A DNA stretch of 64,000 nt from Flexamia atlantica (GCA_035578135.1 JAQJVK010000012.1:9236721-9300720), one strand, 5' to 3'; positions 1 to 11,748 are shown, counted from the stretch's first letter. A program made the numbers and translations. The notes: generated by a model from the letters alone, not told the origin.

Positions 1-1397
1 AAATGAGAAAATTCTTTCGAGGAAAAAACTTCTTCATGAGACCGAGATGTGTATGAATACACTATTTACTCGCAAAGCGAAAAAGCATTATGTACTTCCT
101 AGTTCGAGATTTGCCAGAGTCATATTAAACAAAAAACTGAGAACCTAGTACTAATAGCTCGTTGGTTAACGAGCCACATTTATTAATGATCCAAGATAAG
201 GAATCAATTAGTCTTCGCAAAAAGCCTGAACGAGGCGTCTCTATCATCCCACACTTATGGCAGACTAATTCATTATCCTTAAAAACGCCCTCAGTTCTTC
301 TGGGTCTAAGACTGACCCAGCACAAATCACAGGTACATGTCCCTACTTATAAACTTACCATAGAGCTGTATATGCGCTGAGGTGTTCTAAGGCATCTACA
401 TATCTCTTTAATTATACTTATTAGGTATAATACATATACAATATTCCATGGGGTTAAGCTCGGAGATGAAATGTTCAGAACTTCAACTTAATGAAGAATT
501 CGCAAATATGTAGGCATCGTATAAATGCGAAAATGTTTTATCATCGATCACGTAATCCTTCAAATAATAATTCCGTTCGTTCAAAAACTAGAACTATTGT
601 CGATTTAAATTAAAAACCAACTTATTTATGGAATACCCATCATAGGTCGCCATTTCAAGAAAAGTATAAAGTATAAGTATAAAGCGTCCCCCAATTACCC
701 AGTCGGAAAAGGCGAGTTTCCTATCAAAAACGCTCCGAGTTAAAATTTGGTCTCATAATCAAACTCTTTTATCACTTGACTTAAGTGAGTTCTAATTAGT
801 CGTTGTTGGTCTAGTAGTCGAAAATAGCGACAGTTGGTTTATACCAGTACAAAAGTTTAATCACCCGGGATGTTTGTGATGTAGACTTACAACACTCAAA
901 GTACAACAAACGCAAATACAGTGAAAGGCTGGTCTCTTTAGTCTCCGCCGCGTCCCTATCAATAATCTCCGATATCAAATTAGACTCTTTAATTATTTTT
1001 CACGTATATTTTTATCTAAGGAAATCTCCAATTTTAATAGAAAGGAGAAGCCATATTTCATAAGCTTTGGGCTGCCTGTGAGAAGAGTTTTGTACCTACT
1101 CGTTTACTTCTACCGCCTGTTAATTTTTAATAAATAATACTTTTTATCTAAGTTTCTAAGTTTATGGACTTCTCTAAATTTTAAATATATTACATATAAA
1201 ACTAAATTACTAATAAAACAATAATCCAGTCATATTACTAATTGTTATACTGTGAATTTTTTGAGACTTTCACTTCTTTTTTTACAAATTATAAATTTAT
1301 AACTATATGTATTATTAGAAATGTATTTGATTTTCAAAATTTATGTATTGTTAACATTGATACACAACATTTGTAGTTGTTTACACCAATAAAATAT
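1..1397. other. AT-rich stretch, no gene seen
   Basis: No frame with coding character or convincing splice-bounded exon was seen here. A short run of TATAAAG-like repeats lies near 665-690. The GTCGCCAT-containing stretch around 640-690 resembles 63170-63230 at the other end of the window, so part of it may be a dispersed repeat. Confidence 0.4.
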
Positions 1398-1427
1398 TTG
1401 TTATTGTTATTGTTATTGTTATTGTTA
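1398..1427. repeat. (TTGTTA)5 microsatellite
   Basis: Five exact copies of the hexamer TTGTTA stand in tandem, followed by TTACTT where the pattern breaks. Confidence 0.9.
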
Positions 1428-1511
1428 CTTAATCTAAACATTGAGGTTTGGGATGTACGCACTTAAATAACAGAACAGTAATATTTGACAATTAAAATTT
1501 AATTGTTACAG

Positions 1512-1634
1512 TCCCCAGAACAATATTTATCAAAGACTGATCCGTCGTACTTGACGGCTGCCGTGCCGACACCAGACAGCGTGTGTCCTTGCGTAGCGGC
1601 GGCGGCGACTTGCCAAACACAACACAACAGATGA
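1512..1634 (+). CDS. possible terminal exon, product unknown
   Basis: A weakly supported exon candidate. It follows an acceptor-like stretch (AATTTAATTGTTACAG ending at 1511) and stays open for 40 codons to a TGA at 1632-1634. The peptide opens SPEQYLSKTDPSYLTAAVPT and ends in an Ala- and Cys-containing tail. Base composition is clearly GC-richer than either flank, which is the main reason to suspect coding. I do not recognise the product and see no partner exon in the right phase upstream. The minus-strand frame across the same bases is poorer in codon character. It could equally be non-coding GC-rich DNA. Confidence 0.2.
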   Translation, partial: SPEQYLSKTDPSYLTAAVPTPDSVCPCVAAAATCQTQHNR

Positions 1635-2106
1635 CCGCATTCCACCAACCACAACACACGATGTGTAAGGGACAACACATGTAACTTAAACTCCTAATCT
1701 ACTTTCATCTGCTTACGATTAACCAATTAGAAAATACTTTTAAGCTATTCATTCTGATCTAACATTTCCCAACACTAACTCATTAATATGATTGCAATGT
1801 TGTAAACGTATGTAAAAGTGCAATGGGGTGTGTCTTTATGAGAAAGATTAATGAATTTGGAGAAATATATTATTCCACAACAAAATAAGTCTCCGATATT
1901 TTGAGGACATTACAAGGATTACATAATAAATTTGCCTATACTTGAGGATCGAAGGAAAAATCTTGTGAGGTCTTGAATTTACAATTTTCAAAACTGGTTA
2001 TGTAATGTTTCTAACTGTTTCACAAGTATCGCTAACAACTTAAATACCCACGTGTCTTTTGTCTTGCTTGAGCTACTAAACCTGTCTTTATTTTTTCTCT
2101 TTCCAG

Positions 2107-2252
2107 GCAACCTCGACGAAGAACAGTTGAAAGAAAATATATACAAAAGCCAAACAGCTCCTTGAGAGTCGATACAATGGAAATTTCCTGTAACTATGTT
2201 GTTGACGAGAAAGAAATTCAGTTCCATTGTCACGAGGTGCTAAAACACCAAG
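2107..2252 (+). CDS. possible internal exon, product unknown
   Basis: The segment is preceded by an excellent acceptor (TTTTTTCTCTTTCCAG ending at 2106) and followed by CAAG/GTTAGC, a plausible donor. One frame is open across all 146 bases (48 full codons plus one base at each end, so phase 1 introns on both sides), and it stops immediately in the presumed intron (TAG at 2255). The peptide runs from QPRRRTVERKYIQKPNSSLR through a charged middle to a His- and Cys-containing end (EIQFHCHEVLKHQ). No family was recognised. It is on the opposite strand to the PH-like gene, so it would belong to another gene. No connecting exon was found. Confidence 0.35.
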
Positions 2253-2818
2253 GTTAGCGGGCATATTTTTAAGTCGGATTTTCTTTGTGACTCAGAACAA
2301 GTAATAGGCCATTAGCGCCGAACGATAGCAAGGAAAAGTAAGACACGTCAAACTGATAAAGTGTATAATTACTACCTTCAAAACGTTCGCGTCAATCTGA
2401 CGCTGGTATCTGTCTGGTGAGTGATTCACAGGAAAACGAAAATTATTATGCATACAGTAATCATTCCTTAGATATTAGACGAAGTTTTTGTTTTGCAAGA
2501 ATGATTAAAAATGTAAAAACAGTATTGAGTGGATGGATTACCAGTAAGACTTGAACTAAAAACGTTCGAACAACGTTTAGTGTGGTGTCATTTTTTATTC
2601 CTCTTATCTACATTTACGAGAATGTCTAATAATCAGCTAGTATCCTTCATATCCTCAACTGCTAGATCTCCCTGCAAAACCTGTTGACCAACTATAACTC
2701 TTGGTACAAAAAACATACAAATACGAAACCATTGAGAAGAAACCTGGTTTTATGTTGATTTTCTGTGCTGAAATAATTAAAATTTTTATGTGTAGAATTT
2801 TTTACATGAGTTTAAGTG
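2253..2818. other. AT-rich stretch, no gene seen
   Basis: Only short frames and no repeat shared with the rest of the window were seen. Confidence 0.4.
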
Positions 2819-2819
2819 G

Positions 2820-3190
2820 GTAATAGTATATTTCACTACTAGTCACGAAAGTAGCCCATTTCGGGGCAAGAAAACACTATCGAGCCCACGAAATGGTACT
2901 TTTGTGACGTGTTGTGAACAGGCCTTTTCATCACGATGCAAATAAGTGACCAAACTTATGAAAAATGATCCAACATTTCATTATTTAGTCATTTTTCTAT
3001 AAGTAAACACAATACGGCTGAACTGTCTAATTTATTTTATAAAGCCAGCTGGTTGAACTGTCAAATTAAGGAATTCGTTTGTTTGGGTACGGCAAAATTT
3101 TGTTTTGGTACGGAAATGGGCAATTTTCGTATACAGAGTGATGAAAAGTAATTTTGTTTTACAAAAGTATAAATTAAAAAGATAAAAGAT
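2820..3190 (+). repeat. dispersed repeat R1, copy 1
   Basis: This segment matches, in inverted orientation, 9165-9665, and in direct orientation the stretch from 9950. Shared landmarks are TATATTTCACTACTAGTCAC, GCCCATTTCGGGGCAAG, TTTTCATCACGATGCAAATA, the TTTGGGTACGG motif and the end CGTATACAGAGTGATGAAAA. The copies differ by many substitutions and small indels, so the family is old. No coding capacity was seen; class undetermined. Confidence 0.75.
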
Positions 3191-3270
3191 AAAAAAACCG
3201 GAGACCGAAGCTAAACTTGGCCTATCCAAGAATTTAGAATTGACGAATCCCTACTACTTTATTTGGATTT

Positions 3271-3738
3271 TTAAAACAAAAAAGAAAATGTCCCTTCGCA
3301 TTCGCAAAGAGTAATTCCTGTAACAAAGACTGAACGCCAGAGAGTAATCTGATTAAGCCACGCCGCGTCTTGGCGGGAATCGCCCGTGTTTTGGCGGGAA
3401 CGGGCCCAAGGCCTGAGAGCCGCTGTCTGAAGACCGTTTCCCAACAGGCCTCGGTTACCCAGCGTTACAACACCGTGTTCTGTGGTCGTGTTCCCATACG
3501 CTCGCGTGTGTTGGCGTGTCGGCGACAATAGCACGCACGACGGCAATGCAAATGTAATTGCTGAGTTCGTGAGGATATTAGCGAATTCCCTAAAAGAGAA
3601 AAAAGCTAGAGTTGCTTTGGTGAGACCTATAGACCCGGTAATGTGATAATCCGGATAACTCTTTGTCGTTAAAAGTTTTTCTAAGCACCTCATGTTAATA
3701 AATTGTTTAAGGTTATGAAAATATAGAAACAAATACAT
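3271..3738. other. GC-rich patch, no assigned function
   Basis: A minus-strand frame of 155 codons crosses this stretch, but only 3330-3560 is GC-rich, the frame has no recognisable motif, and its ends run into AT-rich low-complexity sequence. The paired TTGGCGGGAA copies at 3371 and 3393 suggest repeat-derived DNA. I do not call a gene. Confidence 0.25.
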
Positions 3739-3929
3739 ACATAAATTTCAGTATGATGTCATTTGTTTCAGAGCAAAATTATCCGAAAGGTCGGATAACC
3801 CGACAAGGACAGCGGCGATAGAAATGTTATCATGTCCGTTTGTTTTTTGCTTGGGTACTTTCACACAATCGATATTTTTGTGCAATAGGTCTAATCTTTT
3901 ACGGAGTTTGTGTCATTTTAGCGAATTTA

Positions 3930-4465
3930 CCCTATAGGGAAGAAGCTATTACCGTAGGTCTCATGGTAAGATCTAAGCCCCAGACCATGATAACTTTTCG
4001 TTTTAGGGCCCCCAGAAGCAAAAAACACCATTCTTTTTTGAGCTTTTTACATAGAAAAATAGAAACTACCGAATTTTTGTTGGCCCCATTGAATTCAGCT
4101 CAAAAAACAAACAATTTAGTAATTTGAATCACTGCTCTATGTCCATTGGTTACCGAGATATTGAAAGTGGTAAACACAGTACGTTGTCCCAATGTTAACC
4201 TTATGGGAAATAAGTAAAATTCTATATCTCGGTTATTTCTCAACATATAAAGATAAAACTTGGTAAATAGCTTCTTCTAGTTCAGATCTACTGAATAATG
4301 AATTGAAACCACCCAGTTTTAATATACCTGTAGCAGCAAACCTGCATACTCATTCCCTATGTTATTCTTATGGAGCTTACAAAAACATGTCAAATCTCGC
4401 TATGTTGGATTGAAATATGTTGTTTTGGATTTGAAATTCGCTGAGTTTGCAGGTCTGCTGCAACG
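3930..4465 (+). repeat. dispersed repeat R2 with hairpin end, copy 1
   Basis: The stretch shares long similarity with 17540-18000 and 35500-35880 (landmarks TTGAATTCAGCTC, CTCTATGTCCA, AGTAAAATTCTATATCTCGG) and, at its left end, with 34005-34115 and inverted with 48240-48305 (CCCTATAGGGAA next to GGTAAGA). The right part, about 4333-4463, is an imperfect hairpin whose arms read GCAGCAAACCTGCATACTC and GAGTTTGCAGGTCTGCTGC, as in many miniature inverted-repeat transposons. Confidence 0.65.
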
Positions 4466-6282
4466 GGGGTATTTGCTTTTATATTCACACGATCTGTAAA
4501 CAGTTGCAACCGTCTATGTAACGGCCGCCTCCACATTTCACAAAGTCATCCCCGAGTTTACTTTTTTTTGGCCAACTACTGTGTCCGTAAAATCTATTGT
4601 CCGAAGACCCAATTTTTTAATTAATTGGCCAGGTAATCGATGTCGTTCTGTAAATCCGAAATCTGAAAGATTATTCCCTTTAAAGACTTTTTCGGGTTGA
4701 TTTTAAATCCAAACAAACCTGTCCAACTATTGTAATAATTAATTACATACAGTAGTAATTAATTAGAATACAGAAATAAAAATATATTGCATGTTCACAA
4801 CTTCACAACCCACTGTGTCTGTCAAGAACCGGAACTGCGGTAACTGGCGGGGAAAAAGTAAACAAACAAAAAACAGCTGACTGTGGACTTTCGCTCAGCT
4901 GATTGACTATCACACCGCGTCAGTGCTGCCACCTGTCGACAAAACCGGCAACCAGCTGATCGGCTTGCTCCTTTGGGCCGTCAGAGGCGCGGCGGTCGGC
5001 CAATGGAGCGGACAATTATTGGGCGATTACACCGTTACACCTTCAAAAACTGAGCCGAGAGTGAAACTGGCTTTCTAGAAGTGGGGTGTAAAACATCCAG
5101 CAGCACCTTTGACTATAAATAATTAATTGACTAGTGTTTGTTATTTTTATTTCCCACCATGTATTACCTCATCCTGTTGCCTTATTAACAAGTGACATCA
5201 GTACCATAGTTGGTGAGTCACATGGAGGAGGAGCTCTTTTAATCCTGGCTCCCTCTGGTGCAATGAGAACGAAAAGTCTGCTTCAGACTCAAAGTCAATG
5301 TCAGCACTAAACAAAAACGTTTTTGAACAATATTAGAGTGATTTAAAAAAAGGCGTTCTAATTCCTCGATACTGTACTCTCCATGGTAAGATCCGTTAAC
5401 GTAACAATGACTTGTGATAGAACTGATATTAACTTACATGCAACGAGTGATTCGAGGCAGCAGAATTTTCAATGGGACTTACCTGAAAACAAAATATTAA
5501 ATTATACAATTGATGAAGAAATACTAAAACTAGATTTGCCAAAATGTGGCATACATTAGATTCAATTACTTGAAATTATGATCTACCATGATTGGTATTT
5601 TAAGCCAAGTTTGAATGAGAGATGAGTGTAGGATCATTGTGGCACAATCTAAGTGGATAAAACAGATTACAACTAATAAATTAAGAGACAAAACAATCAG
5701 ACAGAATTATGGGTTACATCACATTTTTAAGCATTTTCTTGTGAAGATATAGTAACTTTATTGTCGGTTTAATCATAGATAGTTCTATAGTTTTAATTTG
5801 TCGCTAAGTCGAACATGATTAAACATTTTTATGATCAATTTTCGATGATTCGCATAATAGAGAATAACAAACAATATTTACTATACAATGCAATAAAAAG
5901 GATAGAAATTCTAATGAAAAAAATGCAAAAGATTTTGAAAATTAAGCCATACGATGATTAAAACCCAGAACAGATCAATTTACACAAACGAACTATAGAA
6001 AGTTATCCATAAACTTGGGCACGGGCCAGCAGGCACATTACCGTATTACTCAAACCAATTATTACCGCGTAGGATTATGCAAATCCGTTGAATCTCCGGG
6101 TGTTGTTGAAACTTTCACTTAATTGCGGTTAATCATTGTTGCGGACCTGCGGGGCGATCTACGCAGCTGTTAATCATTGTATAGGCCGATTAAAATAACA
6201 AAGTCCAGTCCGTCCGTTAGACTAATGTTAATTTTTACATTGGGATTGTGGACGGCAAGGGCCTTGTTATTTGACTCGAACC
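4466..6282. other. mostly unique DNA, no gene seen
   Basis: No exon was recognised. The only patch with distinctive composition is the GC-rich E-box cluster at 4870-5040, listed separately. Confidence 0.35.
4874..5040. promoter_or_regulatory. E-box cluster with CCAAT motif (candidate)
   Basis: Four E-boxes lie within 85 bases: CAGCTG at 4874, 4896 and 4953 and CACCTG at 4930, followed by GGCCAATGG near 4998, in a GC-rich island inside AT-rich DNA. CAGCTG also occurs in the Helitrons and R1 repeats of this window, so the motif alone is weak evidence. No transcript start is evident. Confidence 0.2.
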
Positions 6283-6730
6283 ACAGTTGGATGCGGTTCA
6301 TTACTGCAGCACTGCAGCCTACGCGACCTGGAGCAGTGGAGCACTCGCTCGCCGCCGCGGGCTCTGCAGAACTGGCTGCGAGTGGGCGACTGATCGAACT
6401 ACAGTTGGATGCGGTTCATTACTGCAGCCTACGCGACCTGGAGCAGTGGAGCACTCGCTCGCCACTGCGGGCTCTGCAGAACTGGCTGCGAGTGGGCGAC
6501 TGATCGAACTACAGTTGGATGCGGTTCATTACTGCAGCCTACGCGACCTGGAGCAGTGGAGCACTCGCTCGCCACTGCGGGCTCTGCAGAGCTGGCCGCG
6601 AGTGGGCGACTGATCGAACTACAGTTGGATGCGGTTCATTACTGCAGCCTACGCGACCTGGAGCAGTGGAGCACTCGCTCGCCGCCGCGGGCTCTGCAGA
6701 ACTGGCCGCGAGTGGGCGACACTGATCGGC
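6283..6730. repeat. 110-bp tandem repeat, four copies
   Basis: Units begin with ACAGTTGGATGCGGTTCATT at 6283, 6401, 6511 and 6621. The first is longer because of an extra ACTGCAGC duplication; the others are exactly 110 bases. Units differ by a handful of substitutions (for example CCGCCGC against CCACTGC). The array is GC-rich. Because 110 is not a multiple of three, the long frames that cross it simply change frame from unit to unit and are not genes. Confidence 0.95.
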
Positions 6731-7167
6731 AACATTTAAAGAGCAAAGCTCCTGTCTTCTGTGGGCGAAGATTGTATCTCCGGGGACTGAGTAATGCTCG
6801 CCGGCGAGGGTGGGCGGGTATGTGCCCATGTGCCTACTGCCTGTGTAGCAACACCGAACATATACCCGCAATTATATTTTGTTGCGCGACTATGTTTTAT
6901 GCAACAGTGTGGGCTTTTGGAAAACAGGTAACTTTACTTTTAACGTATTTATGTTGTAACCGCGAGGTGTTTGCGTGGAAATGTACTCAACCGACTCAAC
7001 AAAGTGCGAAAATTTAAATAACTTTCAATTTTGGATATACGCCAACTGAGCGCGGTGGTTAGGTTTATAGTTATGACCTTTGAAGGGTAAAACCAATCAA
7101 TACAGAAACTCTAGTATGCCATTTATTCATTGTTAAAACCCAACTGAGCCGTGGTCAGAACTAACTA

Positions 7168-7460
7168 GAGTTCCGGCCAAATCATTAGGCGGGTGAGAGA
7201 GTGCGCTGCTGGCGTTCAAAATATGTTTTTGGCCAATCATTTACCCATCTGAAGTTATAGACAGTTATGCTCTTTATTTATGTTCTCCAAATCAGCTGGG
7301 TAAGTCTTCCAAACGTAGCCAAGTAAATGTGCTTCTATCTGTTGGAAATATGTTCAACTACTTAAATGTGTAGAGAAGCGGAGGTGTCTTTACCATCAAG
7401 TCATTTATACAGCTGGAGTTTCCATTTTTCGCCACCCGCCTATTGATTTGGCCGGAACTC
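7168..7460. mobile_element. MITE flanked by TA (mariner-like)
   Basis: Terminal inverted repeats begin GAGTTCCGGCCAAATC and match at 27 of 28 positions (7168-7195 against 7433-7460). TA stands on both sides (7166-7167 and 7461-7462), the expected target duplication for Tc1/mariner-type insertion. The 293-base interior has no coding capacity, so it would be a non-autonomous element. Confidence 0.8.
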
Positions 7461-7929
7461 TAATGTACTCTTTTTCACCCAGAGGGGGAGATCGCGCGAT
7501 TCTATTTGTCAAATTTCAAATTTGGCTTCAAGTAGTAAGGCCTAAGTGGTTTTTTCTTGATTTAATAGGCGAAAAGGAATTTTGCTAGAAAGAAAGGTTA
7601 CGATGGGTTAGGTTTTGTTAGGTTAGTAAAGGAAGGGATTGTTAAGGGTTATTGCTGTATTTTCACTCATATTATTGGAAAGACTTATAGAATAGTGAAA
7701 GATTAAATTTGATGGTTTGTTCAATCCTCCAATAAAATAACCGCTCAGCCGCCACGCGCTTAATTGGATAAGCCTTGGCCTAATAAGGATTAAGTAGAAC
7801 AACATATGCAATATATTTCTTACTGGACCAAATAAAAATATGTACAAAAATGTTAAGAGTACCCCCGCATGGTTTAGGCTGTACCTCAAGTTATATAATC
7901 AAAAAGAGCGAATTTATCAAGAAATGAGT

Positions 7930-8090
7930 AGGTACGTTTTCTGAGAGGATTTTGTTGTGCTCGGGCGGCCGTAATTACTAACCAATTTCCTTCCAATTAG
8001 GAAGTGCCATTATTTCCCATGACCTGTTTGATGAGTTAATTAAGGGATTAAATCGGAATCGTTTTTGCTAACTTTTTTTGATAGTATAAA
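7930..8090. repeat. dispersed repeat fragment R4
   Basis: Similar to 28395-28470 and 43600-43740: each has GGATTTTGTTG or a close variant, a GCGGCCG-like core, then ATTATCCGATTT or similar and a downstream TGTTAAATA-like stretch. Degenerate; class unknown. Confidence 0.4.
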
Positions 8091-8133
8091 GAATAAAGAA
8101 AGATATTCTTAACTGGGCTATTTTAGTCCTTTG

Positions 8134-8278
8134 TAGTGTTTGGTATCGATGTCCGATATATGGTTATTTTTATATCGATATTAGACTTCCGATATTATCG
8201 GAATATCGATATTGAGGGTCCGATTTTATCGTCGATATAAATATCGATATTTTCTTTCGATATCCAATCCAAACACTA
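8134..8278. mobile_element. hAT-type MITE rich in TATCGATA
   Basis: The 145-base element starts TAGTGTTTGG and ends CCAAACACTA, and is flanked by an exact 8-base duplication GTCCTTTG (8126-8133 and 8279-8286), which is the hAT signature. The interior is dominated by ATATCGATAT-like palindromes. Confidence 0.9.
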
Positions 8279-8329
8279 GTCCTTTGCAATATATCTTTTG
8301 ACTAACTCTCTCGTTCTGTGAGCATGGTT

Positions 8330-8740
8330 TGAATTACTATTACGTCGCTAGTCGAACTCAAGAGAGAAAACGATACGCGACTTTCAAATGTAAAGGTTTC
8401 ATAACATCCGCTGAGCAGACGCCTTTCCAGTATTCAAATTACTTAACTAAGTTGTTTAATCAAGTAATACTACTTACACTATCAACATTTCATAGTCCCA
8501 AGAACCTATGTAACTCTGGCAAGTTTCTTTTCAGAGTCAATGAGTACTGTAATTACATGAACAATTAACAGTTGCAACTATTATTTAACAACAACTTATC
8601 AACGTTGAAAATGTTTGAAGTTTAGAAAAAAACAAATGCAATACAATTGGTATGAACTCTAATGAAGACACTACACTCGCCCAGCCTGGCGGTCCAGAGA
8701 CGAACTACGATCTGTGCTACTTTACCGACTTCATTATACA
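8330..8740 (+). repeat. dispersed repeat R3, copy 1
   Basis: One of at least six copies of a roughly 400-base repeat running from TCGAACTCAAG...CGCGACTTTCA to GCCTGGCGGTCC...GTGCTACTTTACCGAC. Other copies: 15140-15525 and 19860-20255 (inverted), 28770-29155, 33093-33490, and 47108-52085 (split by a transposon). The frames across it are not conserved between copies. Confidence 0.8.
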
Positions 8741-8782
8741 GATAAGGTGATACTTCACAGAACTGGTTTTACCCACTTTTAC

Positions 8783-8897
8783 CATCGACAATACACCTGT
8801 AAAGGATGAATTATTGGCTTTATACTGCTGCAGCGCCTATCAACATTGTTATACCATTGTTGATACAAGGTGTATTGTCAACACTCAAACGTCAATG
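8783..8897. mobile_element. degenerate CATTGA-type hairpin element
   Basis: Outer ends CATCGACAATACACC and its approximate complement near 8870-8897 (ending TCAATG) match the small hairpin family described at 14347, 26402 and 53899. No clean 7-base duplication was found, and an extra CATTG occurs inside, so this may be two nested or rearranged copies. Confidence 0.5.
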
Positions 8898-8912
8898 GTA
8901 TAATACCCTCCC

Positions 8913-9018
8913 TTCTGTGGGGCGATGTATATGTCATTCATTTTACATCACCTGATGCATAGTTGTTCTGTGGGGCGATGTATATGTCATTCATTTTACA
9001 TCACCTGATGCATAGTTG
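8913..9018. repeat. 53-bp exact tandem duplication
   Basis: Two identical consecutive copies start TTCTGTGGGGCGATGTATAT at 8913 and 8966. Identity implies a recent event. Confidence 0.95.
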
Positions 9019-9164
9019 TTCTGTAGGAATAAGATTCAAAACTTTTATCCAATTTTATAAATGCATCGATTAACATTTCAGAATAGAAAAATCTATTGAA
9101 CAGCAATCACAATTTGAATAGTAAAACCATTGGTAAAACTTATAAAAAGTAAATGTGAAGTGGT

Positions 9165-9665
9165 GGAGGCAGTTTATTATTGTAATTTTCATCACTCTGT
9201 ATACGAAAATTGCCCGTTACCGTACAGCTGAGATCTACGAAAACTCTCGATTTCCTTACGTCAAAACAAGTAATGATCAGCTGCTTTTTCGGTACCCAAA
9301 CATTTCATTCCCGTACCCAAACAAACCATTTCCGTACAAAAACAAAATATTGCCGTACCCAAACAAACGAATTCCTTAATTTGACAGTTCAACCAGCTGA
9401 CTTTAGAAACTAAAATAGACAGTTCAGCCGTATTGTGTTTACTTATAGAAAAATTACTAAATTATGAAATGTTGGGTCATTTTTTATGAGTTTGGTCACT
9501 TATTTGCATCGTGATGAAAAGTACTGTTCACAACTCGTCACAAAAGTACCCTCTCGGGGCTCGATAGTGTTTTACTTGCTCGGCTTACGCCTCGCAAGTA
9601 AAACACTATCTTGCCCCGAAATGGGCTACTTTCGTGACTAGTAGTGAAATATACTATTGTTTACA
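9165..9665 (-). repeat. dispersed repeat R1, copy 2 (inverted)
   Basis: Inverted relative to the copy at 2820-3190 and more complete. Inside, at about 9290-9375, a motif of about 19 bases (CCGTACCCAAACAAACC-like) is repeated four times imperfectly, giving a frame that reads PFPY/NK-type repeats; this is a property of the DNA repeat, not evidence of a protein. The 9560-9615 segment is a hairpin (TAGTGTTTTACTTG against CAAGTAAAACACTA). Confidence 0.75.
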
Positions 9666-9949
9666 CAGTTCTATAGAAAACCGAGCTTGCTCGGGTAAAA
9701 TAAAAATAATAATCATATAATAATCAGCTGTTTTGGTTTAAAATTTCCTTGGCGATAAGATAATATGGGAACTTTGAAGGGCTATATGACGGAAAGCGGA
9801 TTTTCCCCGGTCTTGTGACCAGCACCAATCGTTTCCTCGCTAATAATAATATTATGTGGCTAAAAATCCCATATTATGAGAAAAATTAATAGTCCTTGCA
9901 AAAATTTACCTCTATACAAACATTGTTTGTTCTGACAAAACATGACTTG

Positions 9950-10640
9950 TGAAAAATAGTATATTTCACCACTGGTCACGAAAGTGGCCCATTTCGGGGC
10001 AAGGTAGTGTTTTACTTGCGAGGCGTAAGTCAAGGGTGTAAACACTGACTTTAGTGACGAGTCGTGAACAATATTTTACATCACGATGCTAACAAGTAAC
10101 TAAACTAAGAAAAAAAATCAACCGACATTTCATAATGTAGTCATGCGGCTGTACAGTCTATTTTCAGTTAAAACTCAGCTAATAGAACGATGTAACATAG
10201 AACTGTCAAACAGGAACTTCGTTCGTTTGGGTACGAAAAAGGAATGTATGGGTACGGAAAAGCCATGGTGTAAAGAAAAAAGAAAGGTGTGTGCACAGTC
10301 AGCTGGTATGACGTATAGTTGGGCTCGAGAAACTAGCGGACTTAGCGGTTTGACTGCAGAACTAAGACCATACTCAAAATATTTTGGTTGAGTTGTATTA
10401 ACTGGTTTGTATTGTAGTCGTCGTAAGCGCTATTTGCGTGAGCCCAACTACGTCACATCAGCTGACCCTGCACACACCTTTCTTTTTTCCTTACACCATG
10501 CGGAAAAGCTATGTTTGGATCAGGAAAAGTCAGCTGACCATGTTTTTTTTTTTTGTAAGGAAATCGAGGGGTTTCGTAGATCTCAGCAGTACGGTAGCGG
10601 GCTATTTTCGTGTACAGAGTGATAAAAATATTTAATTTAC
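9950..10640 (+). repeat. dispersed repeat R1, copy 3
   Basis: Direct orientation like copy 1, starting TAGTATATTTCACCAC and ending GTGTACAGAGTGATAAAAAT. The section 10360-10500 also matches 60180-60330 (AACTGGTTTG...GCCCAACTACGTCAC), so a related fragment lies at the far end of the window. Confidence 0.65.
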
Positions 10641-10934
10641 ATGCGCAAAGAATTGGTACACTCTCCTACATAATTACAAAAAAATCAGAAATACTCCTTT
10701 CATAATAATTAATAGTCTTTCAAGGGAAATATAATGATATTGACAAAACGTGTGCACATTTAAAAGGCGCTAAGTTACAAGTCTCTCCATCACAACACGC
10801 GCTTGCCTCGCAGCCTCTGGTGGATTTGAAAGGCTTTAGCATTGCTTTAGTTACGAAAGGATTTATACGATAAGCAAATAAAGATTACATGGGAGGAAGA
10901 CACCGTGGTCCAGCAGCTGATTTGATTAAGGTGC

Positions 10935-11545
10935 ATGAAAGGGTTACGCAATATTATAGTTGATTATCGTAATATGTACAGAGGTGTTGAAAATTATAAA
11001 TGTGGCAACTTCCAAGGTGGTCGATGACGTGTAAAGAGGGGCAAACGTGGCGGGGACGCTATGCTTTAAGCCGCAGATATTTCGAAAACGGTAAAAGATA
11101 GACCATCGGTCAAAACGGCTCTTTAATCACAAAAATATCCCCAACAATAATGGCTATTAGGTCCCCTAGGTCATATCTAGAAAAATAGACGAGTTATATA
11201 ATAAAAAATGAGGTATTTAGGTCGTTTTTTTTAAAGAAAATACGATTAATTTGTGAATGTTGCGAAAAGTGTGACGCAATATTTTTAGTGATTATAGTAA
11301 TATGGACTGAGGCGATCAAAATTACGAATTTAACCTATTTCCCAGGTGATCGACAACGTGGGGGGGGGGGAAACATGGCGGAAAGTGCTATGCGTCTAAA
11401 CTGCTGCATCTCGTTAACGGTATGAGATAGGAAATTTTTAAAACCTTCATTTAAATCTTAAAATTATTGCTCACAATAATGATTATTAGGTCCGAGGTCA
11501 TTTTGGAAAATAATAAAATTATTAAATAGTATAAACAAATCTATA
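10935..11545. repeat. degenerate direct duplication, about 330 bp period
   Basis: Two related blocks follow each other (10935-11240 and 11270-11545). Shared landmarks include ACGCAATATT, TAATATG, GTGATCGAC or GTCGATGAC variants, ATGGCGGAAAGTGCTATG against GTGGCGGGGACGCTATG, and ATTATTAGGTCC against GCTATTAGGTCC. Similarity is moderate. No coding potential. Confidence 0.6.
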
Positions 11546-11716
11546 CTAAACAAGTATTTTTTAGCAAAAATAAAAAATGTGTGCATTAATATTACATTAA
11601 GTCAACCTCAAGAACGAAGGGTCGCAAGAGCGCGGCTGCGGCTGATGCGGCGACCACCGGAAATGCAACGCAGCGGATGTGTAATCAATGGAGTCATGTA
11701 TTTCCGTTTCCCGTCC

Positions 11717-11748
11717 TTTAAAACCCACAAGCCGCACTTCCACGTTCA
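11717..11748 (+). promoter_or_regulatory. candidate TATA plus initiator core promoter
   Basis: A TTTAAAA box at 11717-11723 is followed by TTCAGAC with its A at 11748, placing the box edge 31 bases upstream of the possible start, the normal arthropod TATA/Inr spacing. The stretch lies in a GC-rich island (about 11610-11800) between AT-rich flanks. No downstream exon was identified, so this rests on motif spacing alone. Confidence 0.25.

Noticed and set aside
6409..7017. 202-codon plus-strand frame
   Set aside because: It starts in and depends on the 110-base tandem array; the same wording appears in all three frames because 110 is not a multiple of three, and the rest has no motif.
8140..8270. 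Clustered TATCGATA as a host promoter
   Set aside because: The cluster coincides exactly with a hAT-type MITE bounded by an 8-base duplication, so it arrived as a transposon.
9155..9413. Frames with YPNKPFPY-like peptide repeats
   Set aside because: They translate the short internal repeats of the R1 dispersed element and are not conserved in the other R1 copies.
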